Assembly (NCBI GenBank): GCA_035476815.1
Contig: DATILD010000060.1
Span: forward strand, 1 to 45,105
Direction: 5' to 3'
Length of the DNA stretch: 45,105 nt
Origin: Methylibium sp035476815
GTDB lineage: Bacteria; Pseudomonadota; Gammaproteobacteria; Burkholderiales; Burkholderiaceae_C
In this document: positions 1-7,741 of the stretch, piece by piece
How positions within the stretch are numbered: position 1 is the first letter of the stretch
How the letters are laid out: each line of letters starts with the position of its first letter
Made by a program: the position numbers and the translations under genes
The notes under the pieces: generated by a model
Told to the model about the DNA's origin: nothing
What the model saw: only the letters and a program-made list of their open reading frames with translations
Databases searched by the model: none

Positions 1-367
1 GGTACTTGTGCTTCTGCGCCTCGGTGCCGAAGGCCTCGATCGGCACCATCACCAGCGAGCTCTGCACGCTCATCATCGAGCGGTAGCCGGAGTCCACGCG
101 CTCGACTTCGCGCGCGACCAGGCCGTAACAGACGTAATTCAGTCCGGCGCCGCCGTAGGCCTCCGGCAGGGTCGCGCCGAGCAGGCCGAGCTCGCCCATC
201 TCGCGGAAGATCGCCGCGTCGGTCCGCTCGTGCCGGAACGCCTCCAGCACCCGCGGCGCCAGCCGCTCCTGGCTGTAGGCCCGTGCCGCCTCGCCCACCT
301 GCCGCTCCTCGCTCGTCAGCTGCGCAGCGAGCAGCAACGGGTCGTCCCAATGGTAGGCAGCAGCCAT
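1..367 (-). CDS. gcdH: Glutaryl-CoA dehydrogenase, N-terminal part (runs off the window)
   Basis: Flavin-dependent dehydrogenase that converts glutaryl-CoA to crotonyl-CoA in lysine, tryptophan and glutarate breakdown. Only about 122 N-terminal residues are visible. The translation opens MAAAYHWDDPLLLAAQLTSE and contains the acyl-CoA dehydrogenase N-terminal helical domain, with a GLLGATLPEAYGGAGLNYV stretch and then YRSMMSVQSSLVMVPI, which is typical of the glutaryl-CoA subgroup rather than short-chain acyl-CoA dehydrogenases. The FAD-binding and catalytic Glu regions lie outside the window. The ATG is preceded by GGAGAC, a plausible ribosome binding site. The gene is divergent from the cytochrome gene with about 96 bp between starts. 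Family assignment is firm; the specific substrate is inferred from the N-terminal signature. Confidence 0.85.
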   Translation of the reverse strand, partial: MAAAYHWDDPLLLAAQLTSEERQVGEAARAYSQERLAPRVLEAFRHERTDAAIFREMGELGLLGATLPEAYGGAGLNYVCYGLVAREVERVDSGYRSMMSVQSSLVMVPIEAFGTEAQKHKY

Positions 368-463
368 ATTCGTCTCCGGTGGCCTGCTAAGTTTAGACAG
401 TGGCGCCCGCCACCCCGCCGCGCGAGACACGCGGCCCTCCCCGCTCCGAAGAAAGGTCCCCCG

Positions 464-1000
464 ATGTCCGCGATGCATTCCCTCCTCGTGCGCCCTTCCA
501 CCGGCCTGCTGCTGTGCCTGGCGCTGGCCGGCTGCGGCAAGTCACCGGCCCCCGACGCGCCCGCCGCCCCGACCGGCGCGGCCCCCGGCTACGACACCGG
601 CGCGGCGCCGACGGCGGCCGCACCGGCTCCGATGCCCGATCCGGCGCCGGCGGCCGTTGCCGCGGCGCCGGCCGCCGGCGGCGAGCTCTACAAGGTGGTC
701 GACGGCTACAAGGTCGATCCCGAGACGATGAAGGGCTTCCGCACCTGGCGCGCTGCCGCCTGCGACCGCTGCCACGGCGCCAACCAGGAAGGGATGGTCG
801 GCCCGTCGCTGATCAACAGCCTGAAGACGCTGACCGAGGCCGACGTGAAGAAGACGGTGCTCGAAGGCCGGCTCGACAAGGGCATGCCCAGCTTCGGCGG
901 CAACCAGGACGTGACCAACAACATCCACCAGCTCTACGCCTACCTGAAGGGCCGCTCGGACGGTGCCATCACGCGGGCGAAGGTCGAACCGATGCCCTGA
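464..1000 (+). CDS. Lipoprotein c-type cytochrome, resembling methanol/alcohol-oxidation-associated cytochromes
   Basis: A 178-residue mono-heme cytochrome c. Residues 1-24 form a lipoprotein signal peptide ending in a lipobox (LALAGC, Cys24), so the protein should be membrane-anchored on the periplasmic side. Residues 27-72 are an Ala/Pro-rich linker. The heme domain follows, with Cys100-Asp-Arg-Cys103-His104 and a likely axial Met141 in GMPSFGG. The C-terminal block with YLKGRSDGAI resembles what I remember of the 'methanol metabolism-related' c-type cytochrome family, which takes electrons from PQQ alcohol dehydrogenases; that is from memory only. No dehydrogenase is in view. The ATG at 464 was chosen because it starts the signal peptide and follows AAAGGT; another ATG lies at 473. 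An in-frame extension upstream to position 8 only reads antisense to gcdH and is not credible. Confidence 0.8.
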   Translation: MSAMHSLLVRPSTGLLLCLALAGCGKSPAPDAPAAPTGAAPGYDTGAAPTAAAPAPMPDPAPAAVAAAPAAGGELYKVVDGYKVDPETMKGFRTWRAAACDRCHGANQEGMVGPSLINSLKTLTEADVKKTVLEGRLDKGMPSFGGNQDVTNNIHQLYAYLKGRSDGAITRAKVEPMP

Positions 1001-1016
1001 AGACCAAGGCTTGAAG

Positions 1017-1046
1017 CCGAAGTGTGAGTGTTTGCTCACACTTCGG
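1017..1046. terminator. Perfect 12-bp stem-loop between cytochrome gene and rpoH
   Basis: CCGAAGTGTGAG (1017-1028), loop TGTTTG, then CTCACACTTCGG (1035-1046), a perfect inverted repeat. It begins 17 nt after the cytochrome stop codon and ends 22 nt before the CIRCE element. There is no T-tract after it, so it may be a weak or Rho-assisted terminator, or a regulator binding site. The structure is certain; the role is inferred. Confidence 0.55.
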
Positions 1047-1068
1047 TGGCGAGGTCGGCCCGACACGC

Positions 1069-1095
1069 TTAGCACTCGATCTGCGCGAGTGCTAA
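1069..1095. promoter_or_regulatory. CIRCE operator (HrcA binding site) upstream of rpoH
   Basis: TTAGCACTC - 9 nt - GAGTGCTAA, an exact match to the CIRCE consensus inverted repeat (controlling inverted repeat of chaperone expression) bound by the HrcA repressor. It ends 27 nt before the rpoH start codon and overlaps the most likely promoter, so bound HrcA would be expected to block rpoH transcription until heat stress inactivates HrcA. The site is directly visible; HrcA itself is not encoded in this window. Confidence 0.93.
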
Positions 1096-1098
1096 TAT
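1069..1098 (+). promoter_or_regulatory. Candidate sigma-70 promoter of rpoH overlapping CIRCE
   Basis: A -35-like TTAGCA (1069-1074) and a -10-like TAATAT (1093-1098) are 18 nt apart. The first hexamer lies in the left CIRCE arm and the second runs from the right arm into the next bases. Transcription would begin near 1105, giving a short leader that still carries the AGGAGG at 1111-1116. This is inferred from box similarity; no clear sigma-32 promoter was recognised. Confidence 0.45.
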
Positions 1099-1122
1099 CC
1101 CCGGAACGAAAGGAGGTTCTGG

Positions 1123-2082
<960 letters not shown>

Positions 2083-2102
2083 GCGGTCGGCACCGCGGCA
2101 CT

Positions 2103-2133
2103 CGAAGCGGCCTGCGGGCCGCTTCGTCGTTTC
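2103..2133. terminator. Bidirectional-looking terminator between rpoH and the cox assembly cluster
   Basis: CGAAGCGGCC (2103-2112), loop TGCG, GGCCGCTTCG (2117-2126), then TCGTTTCTC. The 10-bp perfect stem with a tetraloop and a T-richer tail lies between the convergent rpoH and SCO genes and probably serves rpoH. Confidence 0.7.
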
Positions 2134-2724
2134 TCAGCCCAGCAGTTGCTTCAGGTCCGACACCCAGGCGTCGACCGGCTGGCCGTAGCGCACGAACAGC
2201 CGCACCTGGCCCTTGGGGTCGAACACATAGGCGCCGGCCGTGTGGTCGATCGAGTAGCTGCCCGGCTCCTTGCCCGGCACCTTCTGGAAGAACACCTTGT
2301 AGGACTTGGCCGCGGCCAGCGTCTGCTCGGGCGTGCCGCGCAGCGCGACCACGGTCGGGTCGAAGGCGGCGACATAGGTCTTGAGCAGCTCGGCCGTGTC
2401 GCGCTCCGGGTCGAGCGAGATGAACACCGTCTGCACCCGCTCGCCGGCCGGGCCCAGCGCCTTCTTGACCGACGCCAGCTCGGCCAGCGTGGTCGGGCAG
2501 ACGTCGGGGCACTGGGTGAAGCCGAAGAACACCACCACCGCCTTGCCGCTGAACTCGGCCAGCGTGCGGGCGCGGCCGTCGAGGTCGGGCAGCGGCAGCT
2601 CCTTGGCGTAATCGGCGCCGGTGATGTCGATGGCCTGGAAGGCGGCCGGCGGCGGGGCCGCGGCGCGGTCGCAGCCGGCGAGCAGCGCGGCGGTACCCAG
2701 GACGAGCAGACAGCGTCGCAGCAT
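2134..2724 (-). CDS. SCO1/SenC family copper chaperone for cytochrome c oxidase
   Basis: Membrane-anchored thioredoxin-fold protein that delivers copper to, or reduces, the CuA centre of cytochrome oxidase subunit II. The 196-residue product has a lipoprotein signal (LLAGC, Cys18), the metal-binding CxxxC as Cys72-PDV-Cys76 within FFGFTQCPDVCPTT, and the distal His161 in SIDHTAGAYVFDP. All three copper ligands are therefore present. It is the last gene of the minus-strand oxidase cluster. Its start lies 4 nt downstream of the heme O synthase stop, which suggests translational coupling. Confidence 0.93.
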   Translation of the reverse strand: MLRRCLLVLGTAALLAGCDRAAAPPPAAFQAIDITGADYAKELPLPDLDGRARTLAEFSGKAVVVFFGFTQCPDVCPTTLAELASVKKALGPAGERVQTVFISLDPERDTAELLKTYVAAFDPTVVALRGTPEQTLAAAKSYKVFFQKVPGKEPGSYSIDHTAGAYVFDPKGQVRLFVRYGQPVDAWVSDLKQLLG

Positions 2725-2728
2725 GGCT

Positions 2729-3658
2729 TCAGCCCCGCAGCAGCGGGTCCAGGTAGTGGTCCAGCAGCAGCGCCGCGAACAGCAGCATCAGGTACCAGAT
2801 CGAGTAGCGGAAGGTGCGGCGCGCCAGGCCCTCGCTGTAGCGCCGCCACAGCGCGAAGGCGTAGCCGCAGAAGCCCAGGCCCAGCGCGGCGGCCGCGACC
2901 AGGTAGATCCAGCCGCTCATGCCGTGCACGAAGGGCAGCAGCGTGGCCGCCAGCAGCACGAAGGTGTAGAGCAGGATCTGCAGCCGCGTGAAGTCGTTGC
3001 CATGGGTCACCGGCAGCATCGGCAGGCCGGCGCGCGCGTAGTCCTCGGCGCGGTAGAGCGCCAGCGCCCAGAAGTGCGGCGGCGTCCACAGGAAGATGAT
3101 CAGGCACAGCAGCCACGGCTCGGCGCCGAGCTCGCCGCGCAGCGCCGCCCAGCCGAGCACCGGCGGCATCGCGCCCGAGGCGCCGCCGATGACGATGTTC
3201 TGCGGCGTCGCCGGCTTCAGGAACACCGTGTAGACGATCGCGTAGCCGACGAAGGTGCCGAAGGTCAGCCACATCGTCAGCGGGTTGACCCAGAGCCACA
3301 GCACCACCATGCCGGCGCCGCACAACACGGCCGCGAAGCTGAGCGTCTGGGTGTTGGAGAGCTCGCCGCGCGCGGTCGGGCGCCAGGCGGTGCGCTTCAT
3401 CTTCGCGTCGATGTGCTGCTCGACCACGCAGTTGAAGGCCGCCGCCGCGCTGGCGACCAGCCAGATGCCGACGGTCGCCGCGAAGGCCACGCCCCAGGCC
3501 GCGCCCGAGGGCCAGCCGGGCACCGCCAGCAGCATGCCGATGGCGGCGCAGAACACGATCAGCTGCACCACCCGCGGCTTGGTCAGCGCGCCGAACTGGC
3601 GCCAGCGCGAGGGCAGGCTGCTCGGCGCGGACAGGGCGGGCGCGGTGGTGTCGGACAT
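2729..3658 (-). CDS. ctaB: Protoheme IX farnesyltransferase (heme O synthase)
   Basis: UbiA-family integral membrane prenyltransferase that adds a farnesyl group to heme B to give heme O, the precursor of the heme A used by the aa3 oxidase encoded in the same cluster. The 309-residue protein has the Asp-rich prenyl-diphosphate motif at N76-CVVEQHI-D84-AKMKRTAWRP, a second motif around YRAEDYARAGLPMLPV, and about eight to nine hydrophobic helices. Length fits CyoE/CtaB. It lies between ctaA (25 nt gap) and sco (4 nt gap) in an apparent operon. The short cytosolic N-terminus (residues 1-25) is Ser/Ala-rich and unremarkable. Confidence 0.95.
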   Translation of the reverse strand: MSDTTAPALSAPSSLPSRWRQFGALTKPRVVQLIVFCAAIGMLLAVPGWPSGAAWGVAFAATVGIWLVASAAAAFNCVVEQHIDAKMKRTAWRPTARGELSNTQTLSFAAVLCGAGMVVLWLWVNPLTMWLTFGTFVGYAIVYTVFLKPATPQNIVIGGASGAMPPVLGWAALRGELGAEPWLLCLIIFLWTPPHFWALALYRAEDYARAGLPMLPVTHGNDFTRLQILLYTFVLLAATLLPFVHGMSGWIYLVAAAALGLGFCGYAFALWRRYSEGLARRTFRYSIWYLMLLFAALLLDHYLDPLLRG

Positions 3659-3683
3659 GGGGACGTGATTCTACGAAGGGGTG

Positions 3684-4841
3684 TCAGTGCCGGCCGGCCG
3701 CGAAGGCGGCCGCGGCGGGGCGGGCCAGGGCCGGCGTCGCCACGCGCGTGGCGACCAGCGCACGCGTCAGCAGCAGCACCAGCGCCGCGGCGCCGCCGGT
3801 GTGGCCCACCGCCGCCAGCAGCGGCCAGCCGAGCACGACGTTGCTCAGGCCGGTGGCGAGCTGCCACAGCGCCACCGCCGCGAGCCCCCAGCCGAGCCGG
3901 CGCAGCGCCGGCTCGGCCACCGCCCGCCAGGCGAGCGCGGCCAGCGCCGCGAGCAGCAGCAGCGCACCGAGGCGGTGGGCCATGTGGATCGCCACCAGCG
4001 CCTCGAAGGGCAGCCAGCCGCCGTCCGGCCCGACGCCGAGCGGGCGCAGGATGTGGAAGCCCTGCGCGAAGTCCATCGCCGGCCACCAGGCGCCCTGGCA
4101 GGTCGGGAAGTCGCTGCAGGCCAGCACCGCGTAGTTGGTGCTGACCCAGCCGCCGAGCGCGATCTGCGCCAGCGCCAGCGCGCTCACCGCCCACAGCCCG
4201 CGCCGCAGGCCGGCCGCGACCGCGACGCGCGGCCGGTCGGCCCAGGCCAGCGCGCCCAGCAGCACCAGCAGGCCGAGCCCGCCCAGCAGGTGGGCGGTGA
4301 CGATCGCCGGGTAGAGCTTGAGGGTGACCGTCAGCGCGCCGAACGCCCCCTGCACGCCGACCCAGACCAGCGTCGCCGTCGCCCACCAGGGCGAGGCGGT
4401 GGACGCTCGGCCGGCTGCGCGCTCGCGCCGCCATTGCAGCCAGCTCGCCAGCGCCATCACGGTGATCAGCACGCCGACGGCGGTGGCGAGGTAGCGGTGG
4501 ATCATCTCGACCCAGGCCTTGGAGAAGGTCACCGGGCCGCTCGGCATCGCGCTCTGCGCCGCGGTGATCTCGTGGTGGGCGCCGAAGGGGCTGGCGTTGC
4601 CGTAGCAGCCCGGCCAGTCGGGGCAGCCGAGGCCCGAGTCGGTCAGCCGCGTGAAGGCGCCGAACAACACCAGGTCGAAGGTCAGGAACAGCGTCAGCAG
4701 CGTCAGCGCATGCAGGCGCTTCGGCGTGTCCGCGCCGCGGTGACGCATCCACACCCAGGCGAGCGGGCCGAGCGCGAGCACCAGCCCGAGCAGCGCCAGG
4801 CGCAGCAGCGGCGACAGGTTGACGAGGTCCGGTGCGTCCAT
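3684..4841 (-). CDS. ctaA: Heme A synthase (COX15/CtaA family)
   Basis: Membrane monooxygenase-like enzyme that oxidises the C8 methyl of heme O to the formyl group of heme A. The 385-residue protein has eight or so transmembrane helices and the conserved histidines that bind the two hemes, seen in EMIHRYLATAVGV, AIHMAHRLGALL, THPrelated segments such as VTAHLLGGLGLL, and AVGHTGGAA. An exposed loop has the cysteine pair seen in COX15 proteins (LGCPDWPGCYG) and a second pair near ACSDFPTCQG. It starts 7 nt after the stop of the SCO-like gene and is followed by ctaB, so heme O and heme A formation are co-transcribed. Confidence 0.95.
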   Translation of the reverse strand: MDAPDLVNLSPLLRLALLGLVLALGPLAWVWMRHRGADTPKRLHALTLLTLFLTFDLVLFGAFTRLTDSGLGCPDWPGCYGNASPFGAHHEITAAQSAMPSGPVTFSKAWVEMIHRYLATAVGVLITVMALASWLQWRRERAAGRASTASPWWATATLVWVGVQGAFGALTVTLKLYPAIVTAHLLGGLGLLVLLGALAWADRPRVAVAAGLRRGLWAVSALALAQIALGGWVSTNYAVLACSDFPTCQGAWWPAMDFAQGFHILRPLGVGPDGGWLPFEALVAIHMAHRLGALLLLAALAALAWRAVAEPALRRLGWGLAAVALWQLATGLSNVVLGWPLLAAVGHTGGAAALVLLLTRALVATRVATPALARPAAAAFAAGRH

Positions 4842-4848
4842 CGGCGGG

Positions 4849-5562
4849 TCACCGACCGGGCAGGTCCCAGCTGGCCGAGGCGCGCAGCAGGCGCTCGAGG
4901 TCGCGCTTGACGCTGGTCGGGTCGCTGGGCGCGGGGAAGCGCATCATCCAGTGGCCCATCGGGTCGACCAGATAGAAATGCGCGGCCAGCGCTTGGCCCG
5001 GCGCCGGCGCCAGCCAGGCGGCGAGCGCGTCGGGCGGCACGCGCAGCACGGTCGCTCCCTCGAGCGCCGGCAGCAGCGCCGCGCGCGGCGGCGCGGCGTC
5101 GTCGATCAGCCAGACGCGGTCGAGCCGGTCCTTGTTCTTGCCGAGCGCCTCGCGCAGCTGGCGCTGCAGGTAGAGCTGGCGCTCGCAGCCGGCGTCGCAG
5201 TCACCACCGCCCACGGCGACCAGCAGCCACTGGCCGCGCAGCGACTCGGGCGCCACCGGGCGGCCCTGCATGTCGGCCAGCGGCAGCGCGGCCGCCGACG
5301 GCAGCGCGCGCTGCGGCTCGATCAACTCGCCGTGGCTTGCACGCCCCTGCGGCCGGATCACGTAGTAGGTGAAGTAGGAGGCGATCACCGGCGCCGCGCA
5401 GACCAGCAGCACCAGCAGCATCTTCAGCCGGCCGCTCGCCACCGCCGGCTGCGACAGCGCCGGCGTCGGCAGGCTGTGCACGGCGAAGCTCAGCGGCTCG
5501 GCCTCAGCGCCGTGCGGCTTGTCGACGCTCACGCCACGGACCGAGGAGTTGGAACCAGACAT
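4849..5562 (-). CDS. Uncharacterised oxidase-cluster membrane protein with SCO-like thioredoxin fold
   Basis: A 237-residue protein usually annotated only as hypothetical. A single membrane segment (about residues 47-68, MLLVLLVCAAPVIASYFTYY) precedes an extracytoplasmic domain. That domain has a CxxxC motif, Cys122-DAG-Cys126, after the hydrophobic strand GQWLLVAVGGG, the same layout as CPDVC in the SCO protein encoded in this cluster. The C-terminal strand-turn AAHFYLVDPMGHWMM parallels AGAYVFDPKGQ of SCO, and His195 lies close to where SCO carries its metal-ligand His. I infer a divergent SCO/thioredoxin-like copper or disulfide factor for oxidase assembly. The ATG overlaps the end of SURF1 by 59 nt; a GTG at 5532 is an alternative start. 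Confidence 0.7.
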   Translation of the reverse strand: MSGSNSSVRGVSVDKPHGAEAEPLSFAVHSLPTPALSQPAVASGRLKMLLVLLVCAAPVIASYFTYYVIRPQGRASHGELIEPQRALPSAAALPLADMQGRPVAPESLRGQWLLVAVGGGDCDAGCERQLYLQRQLREALGKNKDRLDRVWLIDDAAPPRAALLPALEGATVLRVPPDALAAWLAPAPGQALAAHFYLVDPMGHWMMRFPAPSDPTSVKRDLERLLRASASWDLPGR

Positions 5563-6244
5563 ACAGCCCTGTCAGCAAGGTGGCCAGCGCGAACCACTGG
5601 AACGCGTAGCCATGGTGTTTGTGGATGTCGACCGCCGGCGCGCCCCAGCGGCGCGCCAGCCCGTCGTCGGGGGCCCCTTCGGCCTGCTGCTGCAGCGACC
5701 AGGGCCGCAGGGCCACCCCGATCTCCTGCGAGTAGGCCGCGAGGTCGAGATTTTGCCGGAGGACTCCCGGACTGTCGGCGCCGAAGGAATACAGCGCCGC
5801 GGGCGCTCCGACGATGCGGCCGGTCACCCGCACCGGCGCATCGGTCGGTGTCGGCACCGCCGGCAGCCGCGCGCGGTCGAGCCGGTCGCGCGGCACCCAG
5901 CCGCGCTGCACGATCACGGCATCGCCGGGCGCCAGTTCGAGCGGCGTCAGCACGAAGAAGCCGGGGCGGCCGTCCATCTGGCGGTTGTCGAGGAACACGG
6001 TGCGATCGGCCAGCCAGCGGCCGGTGAGCGCCGTCAGGCGATGCCGCTGCGCGACCGCATCATCGGCCGTGCGAGCCAGCTCGGCCTGCGGCAGCGGTGG
6101 CAGCGCGCCGCGCTCGGCGAGGCTGTCCTGCAGGGCCTGCTTCTGCGCCGCGCGCGACAGCTGCCAGACCCCGAGGCGGGCCGTCAGCGCGACGCCGGCG
6201 ATCGTCGCGAGCAGCACGATCCATCGTCGCGTGCGAGGACTCAT
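5504..6244 (-). CDS. SURF1 family cytochrome oxidase assembly protein
   Basis: SURF1/Shy1 proteins help insert heme A into subunit I of aa3-type oxidases. The 246-residue product has the family hairpin architecture: an N-terminal membrane helix (residues 8-29, with GVWQLSRAAQK after it), a periplasmic domain with DNRQMDGRPGFFVLTPLEL and VQRGWVPRD, and a C-terminal helix preceded by HKHHGYAFQWFALA. The ATG at 6244 was chosen because it starts directly before the first helix; upstream in-frame sequence is low-complexity and antisense to the DUF2909 gene. Its start is divergent from that gene with a 45-bp gap. It is the first gene of the segment that follows the ctaE terminator and reads on into the SCO-like gene, ctaA, ctaB and sco. 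Confidence 0.93.
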   Translation of the reverse strand: MSPRTRRWIVLLATIAGVALTARLGVWQLSRAAQKQALQDSLAERGALPPLPQAELARTADDAVAQRHRLTALTGRWLADRTVFLDNRQMDGRPGFFVLTPLELAPGDAVIVQRGWVPRDRLDRARLPAVPTPTDAPVRVTGRIVGAPAALYSFGADSPGVLRQNLDLAAYSQEIGVALRPWSLQQQAEGAPDDGLARRWGAPAVDIHKHHGYAFQWFALATLLTGLYVWFQLLGPWRERRQAARR

Positions 6245-6289
6245 CGCGCGACGCCCGCCGGCCGCGGGCCGATGCCATACAGTGCGGCC

Positions 6290-6514
6290 ATGAAGTGGAT
6301 CGTGGTGCTCGCGTTCATCGGCATCCTGGCGGCGCTGGCCGGCGCGGGCCGGGCGATGCTCAACGACGGCCGCGACGGCGCCCCCAAGACCAACCGCATG
6401 CTGCATGCGCTGGCCTGGCGGATCGGGCTGTCGGTGGCGCTGTTCCTGTTCATCCTGCTCGCCTGGCGGCTCGGCTGGATCCAGCCGACCGGCCTGCCGC
6501 TGCGGCCGCGCTGA
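6290..6514 (+). CDS. Twin-transmembrane protein, DUF2909 family
   Basis: A 74-residue protein with two hydrophobic helices (about residues 2-22 and 45-64) joined by a short polar loop NDGRDGAPKTNRMLHALAWR. It matches the DUF2909 'twin transmembrane' proteins commonly found in oxidase clusters of Beta- and Gammaproteobacteria. Function is not known; location suggests oxidase assembly or stability. It is the only plus-strand gene in an otherwise minus-strand oxidase cluster. TACAGT (6278-6283) lies 6 nt before the ATG and no Shine-Dalgarno is visible, so the mRNA may be nearly leaderless. A hairpin follows the stop codon. Confidence 0.85.
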   Translation: MKWIVVLAFIGILAALAGAGRAMLNDGRDGAPKTNRMLHALAWRIGLSVALFLFILLAWRLGWIQPTGLPLRPR

Positions 6515-6520
6515 CACAAA

Positions 6521-6548
6521 AGCAAAGAGCGCCCGCGGCGCTCCTTGC
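6521..6548. terminator. Hairpin terminator between DUF2909 gene and ctaE
   Basis: GAGCGCC (6527-6533), loop CGC, GGCGCTC (6537-6543), flanked by CAAA on one side and CTTG on the other. It sits between the convergent DUF2909 gene and ctaE and could act in both directions, separating the structural subunit genes from SURF1 and the heme genes. Confidence 0.6.
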
Positions 6549-6584
6549 TCGCTGACGGCGCGGCGGCCGGGCCGCCGTGCGACC

Positions 6585-7469
6585 TCACATCCAGTAGACG
6601 ACGATGTACAGGCCCAGCCACACCACGTCGACGAAGTGCCAGTACCAGGCCGCGCCCTCGAAGCCGAAGTGGCGCTCCGGCGTGAAGTGGCCCTTCATGA
6701 TGCGGATGGTGATGAACAGCAGCATCAGCATGCCGACGAACACGTGGAAGCCGTGGAAGCCGGTCAGCATGAAGAAGGTCGAGCCGTAGACACCGCTGCT
6801 GAGCTTGAGGTTCAGGTCCGAATAGGCATGGGCGTACTCGTAGCCCTGCACGAACAGGAAGGTGGCGCCCAGCACGACCGTGGCCCACATCCACGCCACC
6901 GCCTTGCCGCGATGGTTCTCGCGCAGCGCGTGGTGGGCGATCGTCAGCGTCACGCCCGACGTGAGCAGCAGCGCGGTGTTGATGGTCGGCAGCCAGAACG
7001 GGCCCATGGTCTGGAAGGGCTCGACGATGCCGGCCGGCGAGGTGGTCGCGCCCGGCGCGACGCTCGGCCACACCGCCTTGAAGTCGGGCCACAGCAGCGC
7101 GTTCTCGAGGTCGCCGAGGTTGGGCACCGAGTGCGCCCGGGTCCACCACAGCGCGCCGAAGAAGGCCGCGAAGAACATCACCTCGCTGAAGATGAACCAG
7201 CTCATGCTCCAGCGGAACGACACGTCGATGCGGTTGCCGTAGAGGCCGCGCTCGCTCTCGCCGATCGCCTCGCGGAACCAGGCCTGCAGCACGAAGGCCA
7301 GCCACAGCAGGCCGCCGAACAGCGAGTAGGCGCCCCAGCCGTGGCCGTTGACCCACTGGCCCGCGCCGAGGACGATGAAGAACAGGCCGATCGCGGCCAT
7401 GATCGGATGACGCGACGGCGCCGGGACGAAGTAGTAGGGCGTCTGCCCGTGGTGGGTCGCTGCCGACAT
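6585..7469 (-). CDS. ctaE: Cytochrome c oxidase subunit III
   Basis: Core membrane subunit of the aa3 oxidase; it carries no redox centre but stabilises subunit I and proton uptake. The 294-residue protein has the expected seven helices and the conserved HxxxExxWP-like and GFHGFHVFVGM segments; FFMLTGFHGFHVFVG and HFGFEGAAWYWHFVDVVWL are characteristic of subunit III. The ATG at 7469 follows AGGAGAA and yields the typical N-terminus HHGQTPYYFVPAPSRHPIMA; a longer open frame upstream is not conserved-looking. It follows the DUF2970 gene by 41 nt and ends before a hairpin. Confidence 0.96.
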   Translation of the reverse strand: MSAATHHGQTPYYFVPAPSRHPIMAAIGLFFIVLGAGQWVNGHGWGAYSLFGGLLWLAFVLQAWFREAIGESERGLYGNRIDVSFRWSMSWFIFSEVMFFAAFFGALWWTRAHSVPNLGDLENALLWPDFKAVWPSVAPGATTSPAGIVEPFQTMGPFWLPTINTALLLTSGVTLTIAHHALRENHRGKAVAWMWATVVLGATFLFVQGYEYAHAYSDLNLKLSSGVYGSTFFMLTGFHGFHVFVGMLMLLFITIRIMKGHFTPERHFGFEGAAWYWHFVDVVWLGLYIVVYWM

Positions 7470-7510
7470 GATTTCTCCTGAGGAACCTTGGTCTGTTGTC
7501 TTGCTGAAGC

Positions 7511-7741
7511 CTACTTCGCTACCCCGCTGGCGATCACCCAGTTGACCACCAGCACCAGAAACACGATGAACACCAGCGCCGCCGCCACCCCCGCGATCAC
7601 CAGATGGACCGGGTTGAGCTTGCTGACGTCGGCGGCGTGGTCGCTCGACTTGCGCACGCCGAAGAAGGACCACGCGACCGCGCCCAGCGTCTGCGTGAAC
7701 GAGCCGCGCCGTTGCGCCGCCTGCTTCAGTCCGTCGCTCAC
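7511..7741 (-). CDS. DUF2970 small membrane protein
   Basis: A 76-residue protein with a polar N-terminus (QAAQRRGSFTQTLGAVAWSFFGVRK) and one long C-terminal transmembrane helix (about residues 48-71). It matches the DUF2970 family, found between ctaG and ctaE in Burkholderiales; function unknown, probably an oxidase-associated factor. It starts at a GTG whose last bases form the TGA of ctaG (GTGA overlap), indicating translational coupling to the copper chaperone. Confidence 0.85.
   Translation of the reverse strand: MSDGLKQAAQRRGSFTQTLGAVAWSFFGVRKSSDHAADVSKLNPVHLVIAGVAAALVFIVFLVLVVNWVIASGVAK

Noticed and set aside
368..463. CTAAGTTTAG palindrome (388-397) in the gcdH-cytochrome gap as a regulator site
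   Set aside because: Only four paired bases per arm with a 2-nt centre; too short to call. A weak TAAACT -10 box for gcdH overlaps it but lacks a -35.
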